DNA of 64,000 nt, taken from assembly GCF_000716715.1 (NCBI RefSeq), contig NZ_JNYJ01000029.1:91536-155535 (forward strand), given 5' to 3'. Positions 33,551-42,121 of the stretch are shown piece by piece. The notes under the pieces were generated by a model. The model saw only the letters and a program-made list of their open reading frames with translations. It was not told the origin of the DNA and did not search any database. This DNA comes from Dactylosporangium aurantiacum (lineage in GTDB: Bacteria > Actinomycetota > Actinomycetes > Mycobacteriales > Micromonosporaceae). How positions within the stretch are numbered: position 1 is the stretch's first letter; every line of letters begins with the position of its first letter. The position numbers were made by a program, and so were the translations under genes.

Positions 33551-34251
33551 CCGACCACCAAGCACTCCGCGCACTCCTGGACCGCAGCCGCGCCATCCTC
33601 CTCGACTTCGACGGCCCCGTATGCAGCATCTTCGGCGGCTACCCGGCCCCGATGATCGCTGCCGAGCTGCTGAACCTGCTCGACACCCGCGGCGTCCAGC
33701 TCGGCGACGACATCCGCACGGAGACCGACCCGATGGAAGTGCTTCGCTGGTCAGCCACGCTCGGCAAGCCGGAACTCACCCGCGAAGTCGAAGACGCGCT
33801 CTGCCGTGCCGAGCTGCTCGCCGCAGCCTCAGCCATCCCCGAGCCGTACGGCCGCGAGGTCATCATCACCGCCCGCGAGGCAGGCAAACCGGTCGCCATC
33901 GTCAGCAACAACTCCGCCGCCGCGATCGAGGCATACCTGGACGCGCACCGCCTCAAGCAGCACATCGCCTACATCGCCGGCCGCGCCTACGCCCAGCCCG
34001 ACCGGATGAAGCCCAACCCAGAGCCGATCTGGCGAGCCACCGCCGCGGTCGACGTCGAGCCGGCCGCATCCGTCCTGATCGGCGACTCGCTCTTCGACAT
34101 CGAGGGTGCCCAAAACGCCGGCGTGCCGGTCATTGCCTACGCCAACAAGCCACCCAAGGTGCAACGCTTCACCGACGCCCACGCCGACATCGTGCTGACC
34201 AGCATGGGCGACATCGCCGCCGCCCTGCTGCCATCAGCCCGCCAGCGGTAG
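33547..34251 (+). CDS. HAD-superfamily hydrolase
   Basis: The 234-residue protein carries HAD motif I ILLDFDGPVCS, motif II AIVSNNS, motif III lysine in DRMKPNPEP and motif IV LIGDSLFDIEGA. It is a phosphatase of phosphoglycolate phosphatase/beta-phosphoglucomutase type; the substrate is unknown. It is translationally coupled to the GntR gene (ATGA), an arrangement also seen on other AICEs, so it may serve the regulator by altering a small effector. It is convergent with the next minus-strand gene and overlaps its end by 18 bp. Confidence 0.85.
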   Translation: MTDHQALRALLDRSRAILLDFDGPVCSIFGGYPAPMIAAELLNLLDTRGVQLGDDIRTETDPMEVLRWSATLGKPELTREVEDALCRAELLAAASAIPEPYGREVIITAREAGKPVAIVSNNSAAAIEAYLDAHRLKQHIAYIAGRAYAQPDRMKPNPEPIWRATAAVDVEPAASVLIGDSLFDIEGAQNAGVPVIAYANKPPKVQRFTDAHADIVLTSMGDIAAALLPSARQR

Positions 34252-34506
34252 CCGCTCGACCTCACTCGACCGGGCATCACGGATCGCGTCAGCAACCTGC
34301 ACCACCAGATGCAACGCCTGATCCAGGGTGATGTCATGCGGCAGATCCCCTCCTGACCGCGTTACGAACGTAATGCCGATCAGCGACCGTTCTCCGCTCA
34401 GCAACCGCTCGACGTTCACCCCACAGCCGGCGCGCTCGTCAAACGGGACGGTGCAGGCAGGCGCGGACTCGGCGAGCGCCGTGTCGCTGTCGTCGTGGCA
34501 TTCCAT
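34234..34506 (-). CDS. Small AICE hypothetical protein
   Basis: The 90-residue protein includes GERSLIGITFVTRSGGDLPH then D-I-T-L-DQALHLVVQVADAIRDA. It is soluble with an alpha/beta pattern and has no family I can name. Its start overlaps the stop of the gene before it (TAATG), so it is translated together with that gene. The 3' end overlaps the HAD gene on the other strand. Confidence 0.6.
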   Translation of the reverse strand: MECHDDSDTALAESAPACTVPFDERAGCGVNVERLLSGERSLIGITFVTRSGGDLPHDITLDQALHLVVQVADAIRDARSSEVERLPLAG

Positions 34507-35024
34507 TAGCGCTCCTCTGCGCGCTCATCCGGCGGCGGTGCTGCCGGTATCCAACTCAGGAACCGTTGATCCATCTCTAACAGTTCAGCAATGCCAAGGT
34601 CTTCGGTCGCCTCCGCGTACCGCACCGTCATCAGCGTCAGCAGGACTTCGGGCGCGTCGACGAACTTCGCCACCAACTGCCGGCGCTGTGTCTGACAGGG
34701 CCACGCACCGCCGCAGCGCCGGCAGACCCAGGTGGGCCGCTCAGGCAGATGCACCATCGTGCGCACGTCGTTGTCTCGCTCCAGCCGAGACGCCAGCAAC
34801 CGACCATGCGCCGCCGCAGCGGCACCTAAACGCAGCGCGCCACGAACGGCATCGAGAGGCTGACCACCCGCACCAAAGCGAACCCGCCTACGCCCGTCAT
34901 CAAGGACCAGGACCACGTCGCCGCCCAACCACAACGACTTGGCGGTGATCAGGCTCAGGTCCAGGGCATACTCCGGGCTCTGCTGGGCAGACTCTGCGGT
35001 CTCGATAGCCGCGATCTTTCGCAC
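34506..35024 (-). CDS. AICE hypothetical protein with CxxC...C motif
   Basis: The 172-residue protein has the central motif PTWVCRRCGGAWPCQTQRR, resembling a small zinc site. An N-terminal part reads ALDLSLITAKSLWLGGDVVL then V-L-D-D-G-RRRVRFG. GTG 35024 is chosen because TGGAGGTGTC stands immediately upstream. It is the first gene of a two-gene minus-strand unit and divergent from the small GntR gene. Proteins with this motif are common on actinobacterial integrative elements; the function is unknown. Confidence 0.6.
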   Translation of the reverse strand: MRKIAAIETAESAQQSPEYALDLSLITAKSLWLGGDVVLVLDDGRRRVRFGAGGQPLDAVRGALRLGAAAAAHGRLLASRLERDNDVRTMVHLPERPTWVCRRCGGAWPCQTQRRQLVAKFVDAPEVLLTLMTVRYAEATEDLGIAELLEMDQRFLSWIPAAPPPDERAEER

Positions 35025-35159
35025 GACACCTCCACCTGTTGCGTCGCAAGGCCAGCCGGACGCCACCGATCGCCACGCAACAGCTCAGATGCCGGTGCAG
35101 TATGCCGATCTAAAGGCGAACCGAGGCACTGCGGTGCCCTGCCGCAACTGTACTGCTGT

Positions 35160-35173
35160 ACGTACATGTACGT
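35160..35173. promoter_or_regulatory. Palindrome ACGTACATGTACGT, GntR operator candidate
   Basis: A perfect 14-bp palindrome lies 26 bp before the small GntR gene and in the divergent gap to the 172-residue protein gene. GT-N6-AC symmetry agrees with operators of HutC-type GntR proteins. A further half-site (CTAGATACGTAG) follows at once. Confidence 0.55.
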
Positions 35174-35199
35174 CTAGATACGTAGTTGAAGGATCGCCG

Positions 35200-35523
35200 A
35201 TGTCCCTGCATATCTACCTTGCTGGCATGGTCGATCCAGACGGTCCCACGCCTGTCTACGTACAGATCGCCGACATCATCCAGCAACGCATCGAGGCCGG
35301 CGAGCTACGGCCCAACCGGCCGATCCCAAGCGAACTCGCGATCCAGCAGGAGTTTGGCGTGGCTCGGGGGACCGCTCGCCGCGCTGTCGAACTTCTCCGC
35401 GACCGAGGACTTGTGTTCACCGTGCCGCAACGAGGCTCGTTCGTAGCGTCGGGCAGCGAGCGAAACGCGCCGAACTCGCCCGACGGCCGAACCCTGCGGG
35501 ATGATCAGAACGAGGCTCAATAG
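35200..35523 (+). CDS. Short GntR-family regulator, DNA-binding domain only
   Basis: The 107-residue protein consists almost only of a winged helix (PVYVQIADIIQQRIEAGELR, PNRPIPSELAIQQEFGVARG, then GLVFTVPQRGSFV). A polar tail without an effector domain follows. ATG 35200 has AAGGATCG upstream. Single-domain GntR proteins are frequent on AICEs and usually repress a divergent gene pair. The palindrome at 35160 is its likely target. Confidence 0.8.
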   Translation: MSLHIYLAGMVDPDGPTPVYVQIADIIQQRIEAGELRPNRPIPSELAIQQEFGVARGTARRAVELLRDRGLVFTVPQRGSFVASGSERNAPNSPDGRTLRDDQNEAQ

Positions 35524-35713
35524 TCAAGCGGCCGTGAGTGCCACCAGCGGTCGATATTCCGAGCATGATCGCGCCCAATCGGTGGAAGACTTCATCGGTC
35601 AAAGCGTTGATCACTTCTCTCCGTGTAGGATCGCAGCGGAACTGATCCGGAATACATGCCAGCGCCGGGCTAGACGGAGCCGTCGCGTTCCAATGGACGA
35701 GAGGAGAGCCGGA

Positions 35714-36157
35714 ATGGCCCTATCTGAGGCGCTCATGACGCTCGCTTCAGCCGCAAGCGGTGGACTCGTCGGTGCCGCCATGACGGACGCCTGGCAACAG
35801 ATTAAGGCACGCGTCGCAGGAATCCTGGGAAGAGCGGACAGCGACCGATCGCGCGCGATCGAACGCCGACTAGACGAAACGCAGCGTGAACTGTCGTCAA
35901 CCCCCGCCGCCCAGCTGGCACCGGTCGAAGCCCGGCATGCCGAGGCTTGGAGAACACGCATTGCAGATGTCCTTGAAGACGACCCTGATATTGCCGTGGA
36001 ACTTGCCAGGTTTGTCGAGGAACTAAAGGAAGCCGGTTTGATTTCGGAGACAGGCCAATCTCGATTTTCAGCTGGCAGTGTCTCTGTTAGCGCTGAAGCC
36101 AAGGACCACGCTCGCGTCTTCCAGCAAGGGCAGGGAGTTCAGCACAACCAAGGATAA
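35714..36157 (+). CDS. Small partner of the P-loop/Sel1 protein
   Basis: The 147-residue protein starts with MALSEALMTLASAASGGLVG, an Ala/Gly-rich helix that could be membrane-seeking. Charged helices follow (RAIERRLDETQRELSS, AWRTRIADVLEDDPDIAVEL). The C-terminal tail ends DHARVFQQGQGVQHNQG. That FQQGxGxQ tail is repeated near the N-terminus of the next protein. ATG 35714 has GAGGAGAG upstream; ATG 35693 is an alternative. It lies 10 bp before the larger gene. No named family; the N-terminal part resembles short regulatory proteins found with actinobacterial NTPase genes. Confidence 0.65.
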   Translation: MALSEALMTLASAASGGLVGAAMTDAWQQIKARVAGILGRADSDRSRAIERRLDETQRELSSTPAAQLAPVEARHAEAWRTRIADVLEDDPDIAVELARFVEELKEAGLISETGQSRFSAGSVSVSAEAKDHARVFQQGQGVQHNQG

Positions 36158-36167
36158 GAGGCGCAAG

Positions 36168-38747
36168 ATGACGCATCAGGTCCATGGGCACGCTAGCGAA
36201 AACTCGCGCTTCTTTCAACAGGGTCACGGTCAGCAGGTCAACGCCGAGAACGTCTTCTTCTCGACCACTCCCATCTCGCTACCATGGGTGACCGATCCCA
36301 CGTCTGCACCCTTCGTACGCGAGGTTGATCCGCTCGACCTCGGAGTAAAACGCGCACCCATATTTCGAAGCAGCGCGGTTCCACCATATATCGAACGCGA
36401 CATCGACGGCAGACTCGACGCGCGACTCAAGAACGCAATCAAGGCCGGCGGACTGATCCTTATCGTTGGCGATTCGACCGCGGGAAAGTCCCGGACAGCA
36501 TATGAAGCGATCGTTCGCTCGATGCCAGACCATAGGATTCTTTCGCCGGAAAATATCGCAGACATGCAAGCAATGCTGCCGGGCCTTGCGACTTGTTCGG
36601 AGCCATTCCTACTATGGCTCGACGATCTTGAGCGATTCCTAGGCCAAAATGGTCTTACCTCCTCCATTGTCGCAGTGCTCCGCCGATCCAGAGTGGTAAT
36701 CGTCGCTACACTTCGAGCGGAAGAGCGCCGTCGACTGTTGCGCGGCGCGGTAAAGTCCGAAGAATCGGCGCACGGGCATCATGTTGACTTAGTCTCCGTC
36801 GAACACCTATTGAATCAAGTGGACTCTATCCTACTGCCTCGACGATGGAGCGTAGGAGAAATAGCGAAAGCCGTTTCGACCCAAGATGCGCGCATGCTGG
36901 AAGCATCCAAGCAGGCAGATCGGTTCGGAATCTCTGAATACCTTGCCGCCGGGCCTACCCTATTCGAAGAATGGCAATTGGCATGGGGGGCCGGAGGTAA
37001 CGCACGAGGTGCGGCAATTGTGCACGCCGCAATTGATTGCACTCGCGCAGGCGTCTCTCAATCGATTCCAGAGTCACTACTGCGCGAAGTCCACGAGCAC
37101 TACCTCGAAGAGGCTGGCGGATTTCTCTTGGCCCCAGAGTCATTCGACGAGGCCATAGAGTGGGCGAAGCGAAGGCGGAATGGGGTCACAAGCCTCCTAC
37201 TGCCGTCGAAAGACGGTACTGGTTTCAGGGTGTTCGACTATCTCCCCGATGCCGTAGAGCGTTCTAACGATAGTGCGCCCGTTCCGGACTTCACATGGGA
37301 GGCGGTTAAACAGCATGCCGCCAACGACGCAACGATGCTTCACCGCATCGCAACCTCTGCAATGGGTCAAGATAGGGCCGACATCGGTTTGCAGATCTGG
37401 GAAAATCTTGCGGAGCAAGGCGACGCGACTGCTGCTATGAACGTTGGCCGCATACTTCGCAGATTGGAACGAACCGGCGAAGCACTCTCTTGGCTGACAC
37501 GAGCTGCAGAGTTGGGGCAAATTGAGGCGGCGACCGAACTCGGACTACTCTTCGAAAATGAAGCGGAAAAAGAAAAGGCACAAACCTGGTATCGAAGAGC
37601 GGCAGAAGGCGGAAACGGTCATGCAATGTTTCACCTCGCCTTACTTCTGCAGGAAAATGGCGATATTGAAGAAGCCGAGGTGTGGCATCGCAAGGCGGCA
37701 GCCGACAAAGAAATTGGAAATACGAGCGGACTCGGTAGACTTCTGGCTGAAACCGGCCGTATCGAAGAGGCAGAACAATGCCTTCGCCTCTCTTGGAGCG
37801 AGGGAGAAATTCCGGCTGGCATTCAGCTTGGGTGGGTCTTAGCCGATTCCGATCGCCAGGATGAGGCGCTAGAAGTCTGGAAAAAAGTTGCAAACATAGA
37901 GGGTAAGGCGCCTTTCCGCGACATAGCCGCCTTCAGTGCCGCAGTCACACATGAACGGCGGAAAGAGTATGAGGAGGCCACCCAATGGTTTCAAAGAGCG
38001 ATCGAACTTGGCCACGAGAACGCCAAACTTCGGTACGCAATCCATCTCGACGAACACGTGGATCACCATGCGGCCAGGCAGATCTTCCACGAGCTTGTCG
38101 AAGACGGGAGTGACCGTGCGGCCTTCCACCTTGCCGTATCGCTCGTCGCAAAGGATGAGCGAGAAGAAGGGCTAATTTGGGCGAAGCGAGCCGCCGACGC
38201 GAAGGTTCCCCGCGCATCCGCTTTGACAGCTGATCTTCTCTACGACCTGAACAATTTAGCAGAGGCGATCCCCTACGCATTAGCAGCAGTGGAAGAAGGT
38301 TCATACAAACATGCGCGAATAGTCGCGGAGCTGCGCGAGTCTGAAGGGGACCACGATGAGGCGATACGCTACTACGAAATAGCGACAAAGGCCAACGGGC
38401 ATCAGGATCGCACCGCTGCAATATGCAGTCTCGGCAGATTGCTCTTCCTGCGAGGCGACGAAGAGGCCGGCATCAACCTTCTAACTCCACTATTCAGACA
38501 AGGCCACATTCATGCGGCCTGCTGGATTGGCCAGCAGCTCCTCGACCAAGACCGAACCGCTGATGCACGACCATACTTACTGACGGCCTACAATAACGGC
38601 CATATTCATGCGGCGTTTCTACTTGCGGCTCTTGCCGCGGCTGAAGGCAAGAGCCGCGAATCAACCCGTTGGTTTCAGAAGGCAAATGGCGTGAACACAA
38701 CAAGCAAGCAACGGCCGAAGAAGGATCGAGGACGACGGCGACGGTAG
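36168..38747 (+). CDS. P-loop NTPase with C-terminal Sel1/TPR-like repeats
   Basis: The 859-residue protein has a short N-terminal motif SRFFQQGHGQQ at 13-23. A P-loop domain follows with Walker A G101-S108 (GDSTAGKS) and Walker B FLLWLDDLERF near 147-157, plus an arginine-containing VIVATLRAEERR. From about residue 440 to the end there are about ten helical repeats of Sel1/TPR type, such as GDATAAMNVGRILRRLERTG and EKAQTWYRRAAEGGNGHAMF. It has the build of a STAND-like sensor: switch plus repeat scaffold. GC content is visibly lower than the surroundings, suggesting separate transfer. It is the rightmost cargo gene, followed by 256 bp without a gene. Confidence 0.75.
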   Translation: MTHQVHGHASENSRFFQQGHGQQVNAENVFFSTTPISLPWVTDPTSAPFVREVDPLDLGVKRAPIFRSSAVPPYIERDIDGRLDARLKNAIKAGGLILIVGDSTAGKSRTAYEAIVRSMPDHRILSPENIADMQAMLPGLATCSEPFLLWLDDLERFLGQNGLTSSIVAVLRRSRVVIVATLRAEERRRLLRGAVKSEESAHGHHVDLVSVEHLLNQVDSILLPRRWSVGEIAKAVSTQDARMLEASKQADRFGISEYLAAGPTLFEEWQLAWGAGGNARGAAIVHAAIDCTRAGVSQSIPESLLREVHEHYLEEAGGFLLAPESFDEAIEWAKRRRNGVTSLLLPSKDGTGFRVFDYLPDAVERSNDSAPVPDFTWEAVKQHAANDATMLHRIATSAMGQDRADIGLQIWENLAEQGDATAAMNVGRILRRLERTGEALSWLTRAAELGQIEAATELGLLFENEAEKEKAQTWYRRAAEGGNGHAMFHLALLLQENGDIEEAEVWHRKAAADKEIGNTSGLGRLLAETGRIEEAEQCLRLSWSEGEIPAGIQLGWVLADSDRQDEALEVWKKVANIEGKAPFRDIAAFSAAVTHERRKEYEEATQWFQRAIELGHENAKLRYAIHLDEHVDHHAARQIFHELVEDGSDRAAFHLAVSLVAKDEREEGLIWAKRAADAKVPRASALTADLLYDLNNLAEAIPYALAAVEEGSYKHARIVAELRESEGDHDEAIRYYEIATKANGHQDRTAAICSLGRLLFLRGDEEAGINLLTPLFRQGHIHAACWIGQQLLDQDRTADARPYLLTAYNNGHIHAAFLLAALAAAEGKSRESTRWFQKANGVNTTSKQRPKKDRGRRRR

Positions 38748-39003
38748 CCATCCCACTCGGTGGCGCAGCTTCTACACCCACAGGTACGGGCAGTATTGCG
38801 GAGACGACCCCAACCGGGGCGAACCGGCGTAACACCTGAGGCGACGCTCGAAGACGCGTCACCTGCGCACTCCGCGGCGACCATCTTCAGGACCCATGCT
38901 TAAGTGATCTCGACTCCGCGTAGGAAGCGAAAACCCCTCAGCCCACCCCAATACGCCCCTAAGCTCAGGCAAGGCGTATGGAAATGCGTGACACTCCTGC
39001 AGC

Positions 39004-41043
39004 TCAGCATGCTTCGGGCGAACGTGGACGGTATATCTCTCCGGAGGCGGGGGCGCAGGTTCGAATCCTGCCGGGGGCACGTAGAACATGGGAACGACTT
39101 ACAGGGGCGGACGCGGGAGCGTCCGCCCCTGCTGTTTCACCTGGCTGTCGCTGCCTCAGTACCGGAGGGCTCGAGGCCGCGGCCTCCGCTGCCGCCTGTC
39201 GGATGACATCGACCATCTCCGCCCGTACGGCGACCCGTAGCGTGATCCGCTGAAGGTGCCGGTCGTACCTGATCTCTAGCTGGAAAGCATCAAACAACTG
39301 CCGCAGCTTCTCCTCCGGTAGGTCGAGCACGTTCAGCTCAACCTGGGGTAGCTGGTCTACCAGCTCGCGCGCTCCGACCCTCTTCGGTCGGGCGGCCTTG
39401 GCCAACTCTTCGACCTCAGCAGCGAGCGCCTGCCTCCGCTTCGCATTCTCGGTGAACTGCCGCTGAATCTCGGCCCGCCACTGTGCGTCGATCTCTGGAT
39501 CACCCGAGCTCGTCATCTGTTGGAGCGACGCGATCAGGTTCTTGTTAGCCGCATCGAGATCATCTATCTGCCGAGCGCACCTCGCAGCAGTTGCCTCGCT
39601 GTCGGAATGGATCGCCTGCTCGGTCGGCCCTTCGAGGTAGTCGAGCCGATGCACGCCGAAGATCCGCTCATTGAAGAACCGTGCAACGAAGGTGTCGATC
39701 ACATCCTCGTTCACGGTGAGCGCGGGCGGATGGATTTCGTACCATGTCTCCTTTTTGTGATGTTCGCGCTTGGTGACGCATGCGTAGTAGGTGTCATCGG
39801 CACGCGTCTTCCGTTTGCGTGTCTTGCCGAACATGCGTCGCGCACAGATGTCGCACCTGATGTAAGAACGATACCGGTAGCTGCGCTTGGTTTCCGGGTG
39901 GGCGTTGTTCGTCGCCTTCGACCGAGATCCTTGCCGGTAGCGTCCGACAGGGCTCGCTGCGTCGAAATGGGCGCGGGTGGTCAGCGGCTCGTGCGTGATG
40001 CCGGGCGACCATACCCATTCGGTAGGCGGGTTCACGCGGCCTTTAATCCCTCGGTCTGGCCGTGAGCGCTTGCGCCGGTTCCAGACCATGAAGCCGGTGT
40101 ATTTGGGGTTGTTGAGAATGTCCCGTACCGCCGTGGGTGTCCATGCGCCGATAGCGATGTTGTAGGAGTCCCGTTCGACCGGCACCGGAGGCGGATATCG
40201 GTCGAGGTCGGTGTTCAATCGGTCGGCGAGATGCTGATATGACAGGCGTTCCAGCGCTCGCCATACGAAGATCTGTGTTACGACCGGTCCACGCACTGGG
40301 TCTCTGAGGAGGCGGTGCTTGGTGATGCCCTCTTCGCGCTTGGCCTTTACCGGGTGCGGGTGGCGCTCGCCAATGTATCCGTATGGCGGCTTCCCGATGT
40401 TCCAGCCTTGTGCGGTGTGCTGCATGAAGCCCTTCCACGAGAGCTCCAGCATCTGCAGGACGTACCATTCGGAGATTGCCTGCTTGACTCGCCGGGTGAG
40501 AACGGAGGTGGCGTTCTTCGGACCGCCGGTTCCGGTTGGGCGGACGGCGTCGCGATCGATGCCCTCGTCGGCGGCGAGCAGGGCGACGCCGGCTTGTTCG
40601 AGTTCGTGCTCGATCTTCGTCCCGTAGTAGGTGGTGCGAGCGATGCGCTCGATGGACTCGCAGACGACAGCGACGAAGCGACGGTCTGGCCGTTGGGCCT
40701 CTGCGAGCAGGTCGGCGATGCTGCCGTCGCGGGGCACTGGGATGTCGAAGGCTTGGTACGCGTTGCTCTGGCCGCGCAAATTCAGCAGCGTCCTACCGGA
40801 TTCGACGTCATAGAAGTGGGCCACGATGACGAAGCCCGGTGGAAGCTTGACGTTCACGCTGTCGAGCTGTCGCGGGATAGCGAGTGTAGGGTCTTGCCGG
40901 TCCTCGGTCGAGGTTCGAGCGAGGAAGGCGACCGGCACGATCGTCGGTGTGTCGTCGTGTGGCCGGTGCCGGTCGGCCATCTGCATCAGCCAGTCAAGGA
41001 CGTCGGCGCCCGCATCGCCCGCTTCAACTAGCTCGGTTGTCAC
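39004..41043 (-). CDS. Large serine recombinase
   Basis: The 679-residue protein has an N-terminal resolvase domain with nucleophile S45 in FLARTSTEDRQDP. The recombinase domain follows (GWNIGKPPYGY, LERLSYQHLADRLNTD, VRDILNNPKYTGFMVWNRR). A zinc ribbon (RCDICARRMFGK and YYACVTKREHH) and a coiled-coil region complete it. GTG 41043 is preceded by GGGGAGGGAAC. The last 26 codons read through the tRNA-derived attR repeat (RAPGRIRTCAPASGE) into the AICE end, so the C-terminus was redefined by the integration. It probably belongs to another mobile element lying to the right. Confidence 0.88.
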   Translation of the reverse strand: MTTELVEAGDAGADVLDWLMQMADRHRPHDDTPTIVPVAFLARTSTEDRQDPTLAIPRQLDSVNVKLPPGFVIVAHFYDVESGRTLLNLRGQSNAYQAFDIPVPRDGSIADLLAEAQRPDRRFVAVVCESIERIARTTYYGTKIEHELEQAGVALLAADEGIDRDAVRPTGTGGPKNATSVLTRRVKQAISEWYVLQMLELSWKGFMQHTAQGWNIGKPPYGYIGERHPHPVKAKREEGITKHRLLRDPVRGPVVTQIFVWRALERLSYQHLADRLNTDLDRYPPPVPVERDSYNIAIGAWTPTAVRDILNNPKYTGFMVWNRRKRSRPDRGIKGRVNPPTEWVWSPGITHEPLTTRAHFDAASPVGRYRQGSRSKATNNAHPETKRSYRYRSYIRCDICARRMFGKTRKRKTRADDTYYACVTKREHHKKETWYEIHPPALTVNEDVIDTFVARFFNERIFGVHRLDYLEGPTEQAIHSDSEATAARCARQIDDLDAANKNLIASLQQMTSSGDPEIDAQWRAEIQRQFTENAKRRQALAAEVEELAKAARPKRVGARELVDQLPQVELNVLDLPEEKLRQLFDAFQLEIRYDRHLQRITLRVAVRAEMVDVIRQAAAEAAASSPPVLRQRQPGETAGADAPASAPVSRSHVLRAPGRIRTCAPASGEIYRPRSPEAC
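39039..39080. repeat. attR core of the integrated element
   Basis: Identical over 42 bp to the 3' part of tRNA-Arg(CCG) at 21159-21200. Here the 5' half of the tRNA is missing, so this copy is a fragment and not a working tRNA. It marks the right end of the roughly 17.9-kb element and lies inside the 3' end of the serine recombinase reading frame. Confidence 0.92.
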
Positions 41044-41291
41044 GTTCCCTCCCCAGGGCTGTTCGCGAGCTGCTGCTCTATGGCCCACAGCAGGGCATCG
41101 CGAACGGCGCGAGCCTGTACCGCCTGCAATGCCTCTCCCTCTCTTCCGGGAATGGCTAAGATTTCCAAATGGAACGAAATTTCACCCGCGGTCGAATTGA
41201 CCTTGCGACTTTTGTTACCATTTTCCGACGGCCGCGCGGCCGTCCGTCCATCGTACATTCCATCCGATTCGTGGGCAGTGGCGTCAACCAC
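41040..41291 (-). CDS. Small protein ahead of the serine recombinase
   Basis: The 83-residue frame starts at GTG 41291 behind AGGGGGAAC, a strong ribosome site. It ends with its stop overlapping the recombinase GTG (GTGA), the layout of translationally coupled genes. The C-terminal half (EILAIPGREGEALQAVQARA then V-RDALLWAIEQQL) is helical. No helix-turn-helix is obvious, so an excision-factor role is only possible by position. A competing open frame overlaps on the same strand (41156-41395), which lowers confidence. Confidence 0.5.
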   Translation of the reverse strand: MVDATAHESDGMYDGRTAARPSENGNKSRKVNSTAGEISFHLEILAIPGREGEALQAVQARAVRDALLWAIEQQLANSPGEGT

Positions 41292-42121
41292 GCTGTTCCC
41301 CCTGTTTTCGCAGCACGCAACCGCATGCCGAAACTCGAGTCAGCTATGGGGAACCCCTCTCTTTCAAGCAACGTAACCATCTCTAATCGATGCACGTGCG
41401 GCGGAGATTAAGACAGCAACACGCCTCTGTGCGGTTAACAAATGCAACGCGACTCCACGGGGCCTTTGTTCGGTGCGGGCGCCGCCGGTTGCGAGGTGGA
41501 CGGCTTGTGAAATCCCGCGCCCAAGCCTGCTCCGTAAGGACTTGCACTTCGCTTCGAACTCGCCGGAACGGGGAGGGTCGGATAACTGCGATTCCTGCGG
41601 GCTTTCACCGGGCAGAACGGGTCACCGTGATGTGACGATTTCCGACGACACGGACATCATGGCGCCCCCGTTCGGTTTCGAGGTCGGCACTGCGATGCGG
41701 TTCGCGTGCACCGCCCATCCCAGATCGCCTTCGCTTCGCGCCGGCCCGCACTCCCCTGCCGGGCACACGCCGCGAAGACCAGAGGTTGCCGCTACACCTC
41801 GAGGATGCCGCCGGCGCCACCGTGTACCCGTGCTGATCGAAGCACCGCAAAACTGCGACCCGCCATCGCGGCCCTCCGCCTGCACGATGCCTGTCGACGC
41901 TCCCACCGCAGTTACGAGCAGCGTCGGCGACCGACGGCCGGACTAGGCACGACCGCAGCGCACTGACGGTTGCCCAACTCCGAGCTCCGGCGATGCCGGA
42001 ACCCGCTGCGTTTGAGTACCGACATCGCCTGTACTTAATGTCTGCATTGTCGTTACTCATCTTTGAAGCCATGTGATCCTTCGGTCACCTTCAGTTGACC
42101 TAGGGCGCTAAAAATTGCAAT
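41292..42121. other. Long gap without a supported gene
   Basis: About 830 bp between the recombinase unit and the Hsp70-like gene. Open frames exist on both strands but none has a good start, family match or codon pattern. Base composition is less GC-rich in places (GGGCGCTAAAAATTGCAA near 42104-42121), fitting a promoter or leftover mobile DNA. I see no tRNA, terminator or repeat worth naming. Confidence 0.5.

Noticed and set aside
39039..39080. A second tRNA gene at the right end
   Set aside because: Only the 3' half is present; acceptor 5' strand and D arm are missing, so it is the attR copy.
41156..41395. 79-codon minus-strand frame overlapping the small gene before the serine recombinase
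   Set aside because: Its end is not coupled to the recombinase, whereas the frame at 41040-41291 has a strong ribosome site and a GTGA overlap. It cannot be excluded fully.
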